Part shown: in pieces, positions 27,150 to 37,475 of the stretch | Layout: each line of letters starts with the position of its first letter | Position numbering within the stretch: the first letter of the stretch is position 1 | NCBI RefSeq assembly: GCF_004834005.1 | Contig: NZ_STFF01000011.1 | Location: 124,001 to 188,000, forward strand | Source: Niastella caeni | GTDB taxonomy: Bacteria > Bacteroidota > Bacteroidia > Chitinophagales > Chitinophagaceae | DNA length: 64,000 nt | Direction: 5' to 3' | The notes under the pieces: generated by a model | Database searches by the model: none | Seen by the model: only the letters and a program-made list of their open reading frames with translations | What the model was told of the DNA's origin: nothing | Position numbers and translations under genes: made by a program

Positions 27150-28055
27150 CAATACTAAAGAGGTTCATCTTATACGAGCGTATAATCTGGCTTAATAACT
27201 TATTGTTCCGATCTAAACAGTAAATAGGATACAGCGATGTACAATTCGTCTTTCTTCGGATCTGTTAGCGGTGTTAAAAAGGTTCTGCTACATATTATCG
27301 GCTAAATAGGGTAGAGCTAAAAAGAGGATAATATGATACCCAATGATTCTTCTGAAAAGTCTACTAATAAGACAGCGTTTACCTGTGATTTGCTGCTTGT
27401 GTGAAATGAATGAAAGGCATGCAAAAAGGTATGCTGATACAAGCTATGCTTTTCTCCGGATGGTTCTCAAAATGGCGGTGATCAAAGTTCGTGTGTCGTA
27501 AATTCATCAATTGATCCGGTACCTGTTGTGAAGTTGTTCGAATGCTAAATCCCCACTTTGCAAACGCACTGGTTGTGTGCATACTTTCTTATTAAAAAAG
27601 ATCAAAAATTATGCCGGCAAACTATCCCTCGTTGCTTCTGCTATCTTCCTTCTTCTTTTATGATATCCTTAATCGATGTTATTATTTACAATGGCCGCAA
27701 GCAGTTTGTTGTTGGCGCTTCACTTCTTCCCATATACGGTAAATAGCTGTTATGGGTTGGGCTGTTATACTGCCCCGGTACGCACAGTGAAAGTAATGTC
27801 ATACATGCGTGGTGCATTATTAATAACGCATGTATCATTTGGCCTTAACAAAACAATTGCTGAAAGCGATACAAACTATATCCTTTCTGCTGATAGCAAT
27901 CGGAAGTTTTACAGCTAACCTAATTTAATCATTTTTTCTGGTATAGTAATGCACATGCCCGGATTAAAATTTAATTTTTACATAAAATCCCAACGGATCA
28001 ATTCGTCAATAAAAAATGGGCTTTCCTTACAGTAGTTTTTGCAGGTGATGGTGGC
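27150..28055. other. ~900-bp stretch without a recognisable gene
   Basis: Several short frames (27558-27746, 27676-27918, 27379-27582) overlap one another, lack initiation context and have no family resemblance. No terminator, RNA or repeat stands out. Confidence 0.5.
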
Positions 28056-30137
28056 TTATTCTACAGGAATATTTTCTTCTTTTTCGCCAAAGACGTATTT
28101 GTTAAACCACTGCCAATTGTGCCATATGGCTGCCAAACGTTCTTTGGGTTTGTTAATGCCATGCCCGAACCCTTTGTAAACAATTAAACGGGACGGCACT
28201 TTTCTGTCCTGCAGGCCGCGGTACAATTCATAAGCGTTGGGAATGGGAACGCGTTTATCGAATTCGCCATGTTGTATGAGCGTTGGCGTGCTGGCCTGGT
28301 TAATATTTGTCATGGGGGAGGTTTTGAGATAGATCTCCATGTCGTTCCAGGGCGTATTCTGCAGGTATTCGCGGGTAAACGGCGTTATATCGGTATTAAC
28401 ATAATAAGTAACCCAGTTGGAAATGCCTGCACCCACCGAGATCGCCTTAAAAATATGGGTATTGGTGGTAAGAAAGGCAGAAATGTATCCACCCTGGCTC
28501 CAGCCCATAGCGCCCATTTTTGAAGTATCGATCATTCCCCTGCTGTTTAAATAGTCTACACCGCTCACCACATCCCACATATCGCCCACGCCGAGGTTGC
28601 GCACATTGAGGGAACGGAATTTTTCGCCGTAGCCGGCACTGCCCCGGTAATTGACCCGTAATACGAGCGCGCCCTTTTCAACCCATTGCATAATGGGATA
28701 AACATAGGTGGCTGTAGGGTCGGGAATGTCGATGCCGGTGGGACCGCCATGGATCACAATCAGCAACGGATATTTCTTTTGGGGATTATAATTGGCTGGT
28801 TTTACCAAAATGCCTTCAATGGAGGAGCCGTCTTTGCTTTTCCATTGAATAATTTCATTCACCGGCGTATTCCAGTTGGCAATTTGTGCGGTGCTGTTGG
28901 TGATCTTCTTTAAAGGCAGTTTAAATGAACCCGTGAACGATCCGGTATACACATCACTCAGTTCAGCATAGTTCCGGGCAGTGAGTACGATCTTATCGGT
29001 GTTCTTGCTAAAAGAGATATTCATGGTAAGATCGTACGGGAGATCAACCATTTTTGTTTTACCTGTTTTAACATCAACGGTATATAATCTTTGTTTTGTT
29101 TTTTCCAGTGCGGCCAGGAACAAGCCATGATTGTTCCAATCTACAACATACCGTTGTTCATCAATATCGGTGGCAATTTCCCGGCTGGTTTTCGCAGGTA
29201 TATCATATATGAACAAGCGATTGTTTTTGTAATAATCTGAAATACTGTCATTAACGGAGCTTTGATAAATAAATGATTTTCCATCGGGGCTCCAGCGGGC
29301 AATGTAATCACCGGTGGGATGGCTTACCAGGGCATCTGTTTTTTTAGTGGCCACGGTCAACAGCATGATGTCGGCAGTAATACCGGAAAGGATCAGCGGG
29401 TTGATCTGTTTGTTAAAAAGGATCTGTTTTCCGTCGGGGCTCCAGGCAAAATTGGTCACCGTAAAGTTGCCATCAGTGAGCTTTTTTGAAACCGGTAAAG
29501 CAATGCAATCCGTTTTCGCGGTAGAATCTTTTTTGGTGCTGTCTTTTTTGCTGTCGTAACAAGGAAGTTGACCGGCCAATACAATAGAATCGTAATTAAA
29601 ATTGAGCAACCACAAATGCCGGTGTTTGTATGCTGACCCTTCTACTTCATAGGCTCCATAACGGTCTTTTAGCGTTTTATCCTTTTTGCTATCCGGTTCC
29701 GTCTTTATCAAAGCGATCTGGTTTCCGGCCGGGTTCCATTCATAGCTGTTAACACCATCTTCTTCCTTTGTAACAGGCAGGGCTTCGCCGCCATATACAG
29801 AAATAATATATAACTGGGTTTTATCGCCCCGGTCGGCCAGGAAGCTTACAAACCGGTTATCTGGCGTAAACCGGGCGGCAAAACTGCTTCCTTTGGCCGT
29901 ACGCGTGAGTTGTACCGGCGCTTCTCCGTCGCGGCTCATCCACAGCTCTGCATCGTAGGAGTTATTGGCCCAGTCGGTAGTGTTGATCGAATACACGATC
30001 GTTCTGCCATCAGGGGAGATCAATGGGGCCGACACGCTTTTCAGGCTTAACCATTTTTCAAAAGATACTGAAGCGCCTTTTTGTGCAAAGACCGTAGTTG
30101 ATGAAAACAAAGCCAGGAAGAAGATGAGGCGAAACAT
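28056..30137 (-). CDS. S9-family serine peptidase (prolyl oligopeptidase/acylaminoacyl-peptidase type)
   Basis: 693 residues. A signal peptide (MFRLIFFLALFSSTTVFAQ) exports it to the periplasm. The first two thirds are a WD40/TolB-like beta-propeller (repeated WSPDGK / RFTPDNR / ISPDGR units), and the C-terminal alpha/beta-hydrolase has the nucleophile Ser547 in GWSQGGY, an Asp in HGEFDKRVP and the His in GFGHGIN. It cleaves short peptides, probably for peptide scavenging. The ATG at 30137 is right at the signal peptide. Single gene; divergent from the MscS channel. Confidence 0.92.
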   Translation of the reverse strand: MFRLIFFLALFSSTTVFAQKGASVSFEKWLSLKSVSAPLISPDGRTIVYSINTTDWANNSYDAELWMSRDGEAPVQLTRTAKGSSFAARFTPDNRFVSFLADRGDKTQLYIISVYGGEALPVTKEEDGVNSYEWNPAGNQIALIKTEPDSKKDKTLKDRYGAYEVEGSAYKHRHLWLLNFNYDSIVLAGQLPCYDSKKDSTKKDSTAKTDCIALPVSKKLTDGNFTVTNFAWSPDGKQILFNKQINPLILSGITADIMLLTVATKKTDALVSHPTGDYIARWSPDGKSFIYQSSVNDSISDYYKNNRLFIYDIPAKTSREIATDIDEQRYVVDWNNHGLFLAALEKTKQRLYTVDVKTGKTKMVDLPYDLTMNISFSKNTDKIVLTARNYAELSDVYTGSFTGSFKLPLKKITNSTAQIANWNTPVNEIIQWKSKDGSSIEGILVKPANYNPQKKYPLLIVIHGGPTGIDIPDPTATYVYPIMQWVEKGALVLRVNYRGSAGYGEKFRSLNVRNLGVGDMWDVVSGVDYLNSRGMIDTSKMGAMGWSQGGYISAFLTTNTHIFKAISVGAGISNWVTYYVNTDITPFTREYLQNTPWNDMEIYLKTSPMTNINQASTPTLIQHGEFDKRVPIPNAYELYRGLQDRKVPSRLIVYKGFGHGINKPKERLAAIWHNWQWFNKYVFGEKEENIPVE

Positions 30138-30299
30138 AATAATGGTGGTTTTTTTAAATGTACAAAGAAAGAATGTTGTGGGAAGGGCAGAAAGTGATAA
30201 GTGGGGTCATGTTTCCCCAATACGGCGATTATCCTGCGCTGTTTTTATAATTGGCCAGGCCAGTTTCCGGGTGGCATTGATTTACTGTCACTAACAGGT

Positions 30300-31127
30300 A
30301 TGAATCAAATGATATCCGCTATGGAAAAATGGATCGTCCTGATAAAAGAGAAACTACAATCCTGGCTGGAAACTTTTATTACGATGCTTCCCAACCTGGT
30401 ATTGGCCATCCTGATATTTATCGCATTCTTTTTCGTGGCCAGGCTCCTGCGAAAGGTCATCAATAAGCTGTTACTTAGAATTACCAATAAGCCTTCCATC
30501 AGTGGTCTTTTCAGCAGTATATTTTTTTTACTCATTCTGTTTGTGGGGCTTTTTATAAGCCTGCAATTACTGCATCTTGAGAAAACTATTTCATCATTGC
30601 TGGCAGGCGCCGGTATCATCGGGCTGGCATTGGGTTTTGCTTTCCAGGACTTAACATCAAATTTTATTTCAGGTGTATTTATCATATTCAGAAAGCCATT
30701 CGATGTGGGTAATATTATCGATACCAACGGATTTACCGGTATTGTGGAAGAAATACAATTGCGCTCTACCACTATACGCACTTTTCAGGGCCTGCACATT
30801 ATGTTACCGAATAAAGACATCTTTCAAAAGCCGATCACCAATTACTCGCTGAGCGGTAAACGGCGCATAGATGTGGCGCTGAACCTGCCTGGAAAATCGA
30901 ATGTAAATGAAGCCGAGCAACGCATAAGAGCAGCGCTGGAAATTATGCCCGAAGTAAAAAAAGATAAGTTCGAAATCCTGTTCACCGATTATAATGGCGA
31001 CGTGATAAAAATGGAAGTGCATTGCTGGATTGACAATACCATTGAGATGGACTTTAATAACAGGCGGGATAAAATTTTGCGGCAGATACATCTGGCCATT
31101 ACACCGCATGAAGAAGTTCATGCTTAA
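30300..31127 (+). CDS. small mechanosensitive ion channel (MscS family)
   Basis: 275 residues. Two or three membrane helices (LPNLVLAILIFIAFFFVARLL; IFFLLILFVGLFISLQLL; pore-lining ISSLLAGAGIIGLALGFAFQ) followed by the MscS beta domain (FRKPFDVGNIIDTNGFTG, the RSTTIRTF strand, LPNKDIF) and a C-terminal alpha/beta domain. It opens under membrane tension to release solutes during hypo-osmotic shock. The ATG at 30300 gives the expected short N-terminus; the frame extends upstream to 30201 without support. Convergent with the Rieske oxidoreductase gene. Confidence 0.9.
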   Translation: MNQMISAMEKWIVLIKEKLQSWLETFITMLPNLVLAILIFIAFFFVARLLRKVINKLLLRITNKPSISGLFSSIFFLLILFVGLFISLQLLHLEKTISSLLAGAGIIGLALGFAFQDLTSNFISGVFIIFRKPFDVGNIIDTNGFTGIVEEIQLRSTTIRTFQGLHIMLPNKDIFQKPITNYSLSGKRRIDVALNLPGKSNVNEAEQRIRAALEIMPEVKKDKFEILFTDYNGDVIKMEVHCWIDNTIEMDFNNRRDKILRQIHLAITPHEEVHA

Positions 31128-31199
31128 TAAGAACGAGCCGCAGGCCACCAGTTGGGGCAAATCGTTTTCTGTATTTGCTTGCAGCGGTAGCTTGCATTT

Positions 31200-32729
31200 T
31201 TATAGTTTGATCTTTTGCAGGTCCATATCGGCCGGGCCTGTCAGCACTTTTCCATTGAAATCGTACCGGGCGCCGTGACAGGGGCATTCCCAGCATTTTT
31301 CAGCGAGGCTCCACGATACCGTGCATTTTAAATGGGTGCAACGCGGGTTCAGCGAATGTAATTCGCCGGCTTCATCTTTATACAGAGCGATGATATGGCC
31401 TTCCACATGAACAACCTTTCCTTCTCCCGGCGCAATGTCGGCCAGCGCGTGTATTTTTTCTTTCGTAAAGAACCCGGTTATCAGTTGTTTTGCAACATCT
31501 ACATTCTCTTTAACAAAATTGGTAAAGCCTGCAATTGGTTTTAACCTGTTCGGATTGAACAGTTGGATATTGGGGTTCTCTTTATTCAACACGATATCGG
31601 TTAGCGTACGGGCAGCCACTGTACTATAGGTGATACCGTTACCGCCAAATCCCGTAGCCACCAGAATTTTTCCCGGTTGTCCGGGCAGGTGGCCAATATA
31701 AGGAAGCCCATCGGCCGGTTCAAAATATTGCGACGACCACCGGTATGCTATCTCCTTTACATTATTGAAATTGGAACGAATATGACTTTCCAGTTTGGTA
31801 AAGGGCATCATGGTATTATCTGCATGGGCTGTTTTATGATCTTCGCCGCCGATAATAAGATATTGTTCGCCATCTATCACCTGGGTCCTGTAATAGTGGT
31901 ACGGATCGTACATATCGTACGTAAGGCCGGCCGGGTATTTGTCATCAGTTAAACGAACAGCCATGGCATAGGAGCGGTAGGGCGCACAGCGAAGGTGCAA
32001 TAAGTTTACACCGGGCGGGATATGTGTTGTATAGATCAGCCATGAAGCGCGCACATCACCTGCTTCGGTTTTAACCACGAGCGGATCTGTATTGTCTGTA
32101 TCCATCACCCGGCAATTTTGCACAATGGTACCACCGGCTTCTTCATATGCTTTTGCCAATGCCATTACATAGCGCACCGGGTGAAATTTAGCCTGGTTCT
32201 TTATTTCCAGCGCCTTTTCAAATTGTATCGGCAACGGAATACCATCGGTATACGATACGAAAACCCCTGCCTCCATGGTAGCTTTCCTTATTTCTTCCAG
32301 TTCCTGCGTTTGTTTTTCGTTCTGTGAGAACAAAAAGCCGGTTGCTTCTTCAAAGTTACAATCTATCTGGTACCGGGCTATATTGGCCTGAACCGTGTTG
32401 ATAGACTCGCGTGCAGCGCGCGCAACCAGCGCGGCTTTTTCTTCGTCGAAATTTTTAGCAATGGTTGTATACGGAGTGTCCAGCAATGTGTTGAGGTGCG
32501 CCGTAGTGCCGCCGGTTGTACCAAAACACAATGTATGGGCTTCTATCAACACACAACGTAAACCAGCCTGTTGTAAAAGCAGGGCTGTACTTACTCCTGT
32601 AATACCGCCGCCTGCTATTACCACATCATACGTTTGATCAGCAGATAAGTTTCGGGTAGGAATGAAAGGTTCCGCTGTATTTTGCCAAAGACTTATGTTG
32701 GCGCCGTCCCTTGCTATCATAACGATCAT
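31200..32729 (-). CDS. FAD-dependent oxidoreductase with C-terminal Rieske [2Fe-2S] domain
   Basis: 509 residues. An N-terminal DAO/glycine-oxidase-like FAD domain (DVVIAGGGITGVSTALLLQQAG, the GxGxxG dinucleotide site; second FAD contact VATGFGGNGIT near residue 355) and a C-terminal Rieske domain with CTHLKC and CPCHG supplying the Cys/His ligands. Enzymes of this build oxidise amines or amino acids and pass electrons through the iron-sulfur centre. Two ATGs (32729 and 32720) are possible; the first is used. The upstream same-strand gene is a Rieske-less homologue 86 bp away, so the pair is likely an operon. Confidence 0.9.
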   Translation of the reverse strand: MIVMIARDGANISLWQNTAEPFIPTRNLSADQTYDVVIAGGGITGVSTALLLQQAGLRCVLIEAHTLCFGTTGGTTAHLNTLLDTPYTTIAKNFDEEKAALVARAARESINTVQANIARYQIDCNFEEATGFLFSQNEKQTQELEEIRKATMEAGVFVSYTDGIPLPIQFEKALEIKNQAKFHPVRYVMALAKAYEEAGGTIVQNCRVMDTDNTDPLVVKTEAGDVRASWLIYTTHIPPGVNLLHLRCAPYRSYAMAVRLTDDKYPAGLTYDMYDPYHYYRTQVIDGEQYLIIGGEDHKTAHADNTMMPFTKLESHIRSNFNNVKEIAYRWSSQYFEPADGLPYIGHLPGQPGKILVATGFGGNGITYSTVAARTLTDIVLNKENPNIQLFNPNRLKPIAGFTNFVKENVDVAKQLITGFFTKEKIHALADIAPGEGKVVHVEGHIIALYKDEAGELHSLNPRCTHLKCTVSWSLAEKCWECPCHGARYDFNGKVLTGPADMDLQKIKL

Positions 32730-32815
32730 TTACGTAAACACTGCAAATTTCATCCTGCAGTTTCGGATGTAGAAAAAGAATAATATGCAGGGAAAAAATT
32801 CCCCGGTCAGTGTTA

Positions 32816-34015
32816 TTACCGGTCAAAACCAAATAACCGGGCGTTGTTGTCCTGTTTACCTGAGATCAGATTGGCAATGATCTGCCCTGCAATGAGGCTG
32901 AAGGTAATACCATTGCCACCCAGGCCGAGTGCGAAATAGGTATGCGGTTTACCCGGCAAACAACCGATGTAAGGCAGGCCGTCTTTGGTAGAAGCGAATG
33001 AACCCGCCCATTTAAAATCGGTTCTAAAATGTATGGAAGGAAATAGTTTGTTAAACGCACGCTCCAGTGCTTTTGCTTTGGCAGGAAGGGCTTTGTCGCG
33101 CCTGATGGGATCAGAAAAATCATCGTCTTTTCCGCCAACCAGAATGCGGTTGTCTTCTGTTGTGCGAAGGTATAAATAAGGACGGGCAGTTTCCCAGATC
33201 AGCGCATTATGATACCAGTGATGATTGGTAGTGTAAGGCTCGCTGATGATAGCATAGGTAGACTGCAGCGTTTGCACTTTCTGGGGTATATAGCGGGCCG
33301 ATTCATAGCCGCAGGCAATGACCAGCTTGCGTGCTTTTATCTTTTTCCCCTGATCTGTTATCAATTCAACATTGCGTTTATTTTCTTTGAAATTGCTGAT
33401 AGTTGTATGATCGTATACTTCGAGCCCCTTTTGCCTGCAATGGTGCAACAGCGCATGCGTGAGGCCGTATGCTTTCACTTCGGCGGCATCGCGGGAGAGA
33501 ATGGCGTCATCTTTTTCAAAACCAAACTTGTTTTTAATGGCAGTATGATCGAGCCATTGCACCGCTATGCCGTACTGCTTGCGGAGTTCATATTCTTTTT
33601 TTAACAGGGGAACGTCTTTTTTATAGGAAGCATATTGCAGACTGGGTCGCCGGGTGAAAGAAACTTCCGGCCAATCACCACAAATTTTTTCAAGGTCTTC
33701 AATGGCTTTCAGGCAAAGCAAATAACTGCTTACCGCGTCGTACTCGCCGCATTTTGTTATCAGCTCCGAAAGCGGCGTGTCTATTTCATATTGCAACAGG
33801 GCGGTACTGGCGGCTGTACTGCCCATGCCAACATGCCGTTTATCTACGATCACTGTTTTAAAGCCGGCATCACAAAGATGCCAGGCCGCCAATGCACCAC
33901 TAATGCCGGCGCCCATAATCACAACATCGGTACTGATATCTTTTAACAACGAAGGGTAGGAGTGGATAAGGCCTTTATCAAGAAGCCAGAAGGGAAAGTC
34001 TGATCTGAGGTCCAT
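32816..34015 (-). CDS. FAD-dependent oxidoreductase (DAO family), no Rieske domain
   Basis: 399 residues. FAD-binding DVVIMGAGISGALAAWHLCDAG near residue 30, and a C-terminal FAD contact ALGLGGNGITFSLIAGQI. It is a homologue of the neighbouring Rieske-fused enzyme: both carry the same DGLPYIG.LPG motif, GGxxG dinucleotide site and NRL/FGFDR-like end, but this one stops where the Rieske domain would begin. Probably an amine/amino-acid oxidase; the substrate is unknown. It leads the two-gene unit. Confidence 0.87.
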   Translation of the reverse strand: MDLRSDFPFWLLDKGLIHSYPSLLKDISTDVVIMGAGISGALAAWHLCDAGFKTVIVDKRHVGMGSTAASTALLQYEIDTPLSELITKCGEYDAVSSYLLCLKAIEDLEKICGDWPEVSFTRRPSLQYASYKKDVPLLKKEYELRKQYGIAVQWLDHTAIKNKFGFEKDDAILSRDAAEVKAYGLTHALLHHCRQKGLEVYDHTTISNFKENKRNVELITDQGKKIKARKLVIACGYESARYIPQKVQTLQSTYAIISEPYTTNHHWYHNALIWETARPYLYLRTTEDNRILVGGKDDDFSDPIRRDKALPAKAKALERAFNKLFPSIHFRTDFKWAGSFASTKDGLPYIGCLPGKPHTYFALGLGGNGITFSLIAGQIIANLISGKQDNNARLFGFDR

Positions 34016-34426
34016 ATATTACTGATTGATGAACGTGAATAGTGAATACAGCTTCAAGCTCAAGCTGCAAGCCCCAAGCCAAAAGCAATACCGTTACACG
34101 CTTTACACCGCTATCCAATTCAGCAGGCTGTATTTTATTTTCATATTAGCAAATTAGCTTATTAGAACATTGACCTTCCGGTGGCATATCATTTGAAATT
34201 ATGGGGTTATGGTACGCCCTATAAACGGACAATACATAGCTAAAAGCATTATGTTTTCAATTGCTAAGTTTGATCGGGCGGTTATTGGAGGTACATCTTA
34301 CCAAAGAAAAAAGCAGTTACCGCGATTATTGTAAAGATCGAAATTGAGAAACTTATTGCTCAAGCTGAGGCGGAACTTTGAACACCAGCATTTGGAAAAA
34401 CACTTGGTTAATATCATGATTCCAAC
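34016..34426. other. 411-bp intergenic region
   Basis: Low-complexity AAGCTGCAAGCC words at 34051-34085 and no frame longer than ~30 residues with a start codon. Contains the promoters of two divergent genes but no exact TANNTTTG box is evident. Confidence 0.45.
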
Positions 34427-37400
34427 ATGAATAAAAATATTACAATAGAAAGTCAGCTTGATTTTTTATCAGGAGGCGGGGAAATGGGCGAACGGATTCG
34501 CAGATTTGACTGGACAACAACCCCGTTAGGCGATCCTGAAACCTGGGAACAAAGTTTAAAGACCTGTGTACGTATCATACTTACTTCAGCCCAACCAATG
34601 TTTATTTGGTGGGGGCCTTCCCGCATTAATATCTATAACGACAGCTATGCGCAGTTCATGGGAAAAAAGCACCCGGCCGGTTTAGGGGCAAAAGCAGAAG
34701 AGTTATGGAAAGAGATCTGGGAGCCGCTGGTGCCCAGAATAGAAAGTGTAGAACGTAATGAAGGCACCTACGACGATTCTTTTTTCCTTATCATGGAGCG
34801 TAAAGGTTACCAGGAAGAAGTGTATGTATCGTTTTGTTATAGTCCTGCATCGGGTGATGATGGAAAGGTAAAAGGTCTTTTTTGCGTTTGTTCAGAAACT
34901 ACCGAAAGGATCATTAATGAAAGATCATTGCACACTTTACGCGATCTGGGAGCGGTTGTTTATGATGAAAAATCGCTTGATGATATTTACCTGAACGTAG
35001 TGGAAGCGCTGGGAAAAAATGATAAGGATTTTCCTTATGCCATTATTTATAAAACAGAAAATAAGGGAAGTGATGCCATCGCAGTTGCCTCAACAGATAA
35101 GAATAACAGACAATATATTTTACCCGGAATCATTGATATGGAACATCCGACAATTATTACCAGTGATTTTTGCCGGGCGTATAATTCAAATAAGATAATT
35201 GTTACAGAGGTAAAAAAGCCAACCAATGATATTCCCAAAGGTTTTTGGAAAACGGCGGCTTCCCGGTTTATCTATATTCCAATAAGCGCTGCCGGCAGTA
35301 ACCATCCCTATGCCATTCTTTTTGCGGCACTTAATCCATACAGGGAGTTTGATGAAGCCTACCTGCAGTTTTGCGAGCACATTGGGCAAAGGATCTCCCT
35401 GGAGATAAACAAAATGCTGGCACTGGGCGAAGAACGGAAGCGGGTGGAAGCGTTAGAGCAAATTGACAAGGCAAAAACTGTATTCTTCAGTAATATCAGT
35501 CATGAATTCAGAACGCCGCTTACCTTAATACTGAATCCATTGGAAGAACTGCTGAATCAACAAACCAGCACCCTGTCTCCTGAAGAGCGACAGAATATTG
35601 AAACGTCGCACCGCAATGCCGTGCGATTGTTGAAGCTCGTCAATACCTTGCTCGATTTCAGTCGTATTGAATCGGGACGGCAGCAGGCAAGTTATGCGCC
35701 TACTGATATCGTACAGTTTACTAAAAACCTGGCTTCCAATTTCCGGTCGGTCATTGAAAAAGCAGGTTTGCAATTGATCATAAAAGCCAGTGCTTCCATT
35801 AAACCTGTATATCTCGACCGGTCGATGTGGGAGAAAATAGTTTTTAATCTTTTGTCCAATGCATTTAAATATACACTTACCGGCAGCATTACAGTAGAAC
35901 TTGGTGCAGAAGATAAATTTGCTGTGTTACAGGTAAAGGATACCGGTGTTGGCATACCGAAAGAGGAGTTGCCGCATATGTTCGAGCGGTTCCACCGGGT
36001 ACAAAATGTAACGGGAAGAACTTTTGAAGGTACAGGTATCGGTTTATCTTTGATAAAAGAATTGGTGTTATTACATGCAGGAGAGATCGGTGTTGAGAGT
36101 GAGCTGAATAAAGGGAGCGTTTTTACTGTCAGGATCCCGTTTGGCAAGGAACATCTTCCACAAAAGCAAATAACAACCGGCAGCGAGGAAAGGCTAACTT
36201 CAAGCATGTACGTAGAAGAAGCCGGAACGTTACTGGTGACAAACAAAGTAACTGAAGCTGTAAAAACGCCCGAAAAGGGAGACCTGCCATTGGTGTTGGT
36301 TGTGGATGATAATGCAGACATGCGGGAACACATTCAGTTGGTGCTGCTGAAACATTTTAATGTGATCACGGCTACCAATGGCCTGGATGCTTTACAAAAA
36401 GTGAATGAGCAAATGCCGGCGCTTGTTGTAAGCGATATCATGATGCCGGTAATGGATGGCATTGGTTTACTGAAAGCAATGAAATTAAACAAAGCTACCG
36501 CGCATATACCTGTTATGTTGCTTACCGCCCGTGCCGGCGAAGAATCAAGGATTGAAGGGTGGGAGACAGGTGCTGATGATTACCTCACAAAGCCATTTTC
36601 TTCTAAAGAACTGATCTCGCGGATCTCCTCTCAAATTAAAACACAACAAATAAGGACCGAAGCGTTAACAGATGTTATAGAACAAAAGAAACATTCCAGG
36701 ACGCTGGAAGAAAAGAACAAGGAGCTCAGGAAAATGAACGATGAATTAAGCTCCTTTGCTTATGTGAGCAGCCATGACCTGCAGGAGCCTTTGCGCAAGA
36801 TCCAGATGTTCAGTAAACGTATTATGGAAAAGGAAGTACATGTATTGAGCGAAGAAGGAAAAAACTTTTTTTTGCGCATGGACAATGCTGCCAAACGGAT
36901 GCAACTTCTCATCAATGATCTGCTTACCTATTCCCGTACCAATACCTCGCAAAAGCATTTTGAAAGAACCAATTTAAACGAACTGATAGCAGAAGTAAAA
37001 CAGGAATTGTACGAAAAAATTATGGCTACCGGCACCATTATAGAAAGTGAACAACTGCCCGAACTATCGCTCATACCTTTTCAGTTCAAGCAATTGTTTA
37101 CAAATCTTATTGCAAACTCCATCAAATTTGCCCGTACCGATGTGCAGCCGCATATTACAATAAAGTGTGCCCAGGTTAATGCCTCACAGATCGATGAGCA
37201 TATCAGCAATAAAGAAAAAAAATACTGGCGTTTTTCCGTTGCTGATAATGGCACCGGGTTCGATCCGAAATACAATGAACAGATCTTTGGCTTGTTCCAG
37301 CGGCTGCATGGCAGGAAGGAATATGAAGGAACAGGCATAGGGCTGGCCATTGCCAAGAAAGTGATAGAAAACCATAATGGCTTCATTACCGCCGAGGGAA

Positions 37401-37444
37401 AGGAAGATGAAGGGGCAACGATCCATATTTATTTGCCGGTGTAA
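34427..37444 (+). CDS. hybrid sensor protein with two histidine kinase modules and a receiver domain
   Basis: 1005 residues, no membrane helix, so a cytoplasmic sensor. Order: PAS-like region (about 30-165), GAF-like region (about 175-335), HisKA with His359 in FFSNISHEFRTPL, HATPase_c (NLLSNAFKYT; DTGVGIP; GTGIGLSL), a receiver domain with phospho-acceptor Asp670 in VVSDIMMPVMDG and Lys near YLTKPF, then a second kinase with His783 in YVSSHDLQEPLRK (bacteriophytochrome-type HisKA) and its own HATPase (NLIANSIKFA; DNGTGFDP; GTGIGLAI). Two complete kinase modules flanking a receiver in one chain is unusual. No cognate response regulator is adjacent. Signal unknown. Confidence 0.9.
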   Translation: MNKNITIESQLDFLSGGGEMGERIRRFDWTTTPLGDPETWEQSLKTCVRIILTSAQPMFIWWGPSRINIYNDSYAQFMGKKHPAGLGAKAEELWKEIWEPLVPRIESVERNEGTYDDSFFLIMERKGYQEEVYVSFCYSPASGDDGKVKGLFCVCSETTERIINERSLHTLRDLGAVVYDEKSLDDIYLNVVEALGKNDKDFPYAIIYKTENKGSDAIAVASTDKNNRQYILPGIIDMEHPTIITSDFCRAYNSNKIIVTEVKKPTNDIPKGFWKTAASRFIYIPISAAGSNHPYAILFAALNPYREFDEAYLQFCEHIGQRISLEINKMLALGEERKRVEALEQIDKAKTVFFSNISHEFRTPLTLILNPLEELLNQQTSTLSPEERQNIETSHRNAVRLLKLVNTLLDFSRIESGRQQASYAPTDIVQFTKNLASNFRSVIEKAGLQLIIKASASIKPVYLDRSMWEKIVFNLLSNAFKYTLTGSITVELGAEDKFAVLQVKDTGVGIPKEELPHMFERFHRVQNVTGRTFEGTGIGLSLIKELVLLHAGEIGVESELNKGSVFTVRIPFGKEHLPQKQITTGSEERLTSSMYVEEAGTLLVTNKVTEAVKTPEKGDLPLVLVVDDNADMREHIQLVLLKHFNVITATNGLDALQKVNEQMPALVVSDIMMPVMDGIGLLKAMKLNKATAHIPVMLLTARAGEESRIEGWETGADDYLTKPFSSKELISRISSQIKTQQIRTEALTDVIEQKKHSRTLEEKNKELRKMNDELSSFAYVSSHDLQEPLRKIQMFSKRIMEKEVHVLSEEGKNFFLRMDNAAKRMQLLINDLLTYSRTNTSQKHFERTNLNELIAEVKQELYEKIMATGTIIESEQLPELSLIPFQFKQLFTNLIANSIKFARTDVQPHITIKCAQVNASQIDEHISNKEKKYWRFSVADNGTGFDPKYNEQIFGLFQRLHGRKEYEGTGIGLAIAKKVIENHNGFITAEGKEDEGATIHIYLPV

Positions 37445-37475
37445 GGGTGCTTAACCTGCCCGGGCAGTTGTTTTG

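Noticed and set aside
27558..27918. Two overlapping short frames in the empty 930-bp region
   Set aside because: No start context, no recognisable domain, mutually overlapping.
34258..34381. Short plus-strand peptide starting ATGTTTTCAATTGC
   Set aside because: Only ~27 codons, no family resemblance; a second frame in the same span lacks a start.
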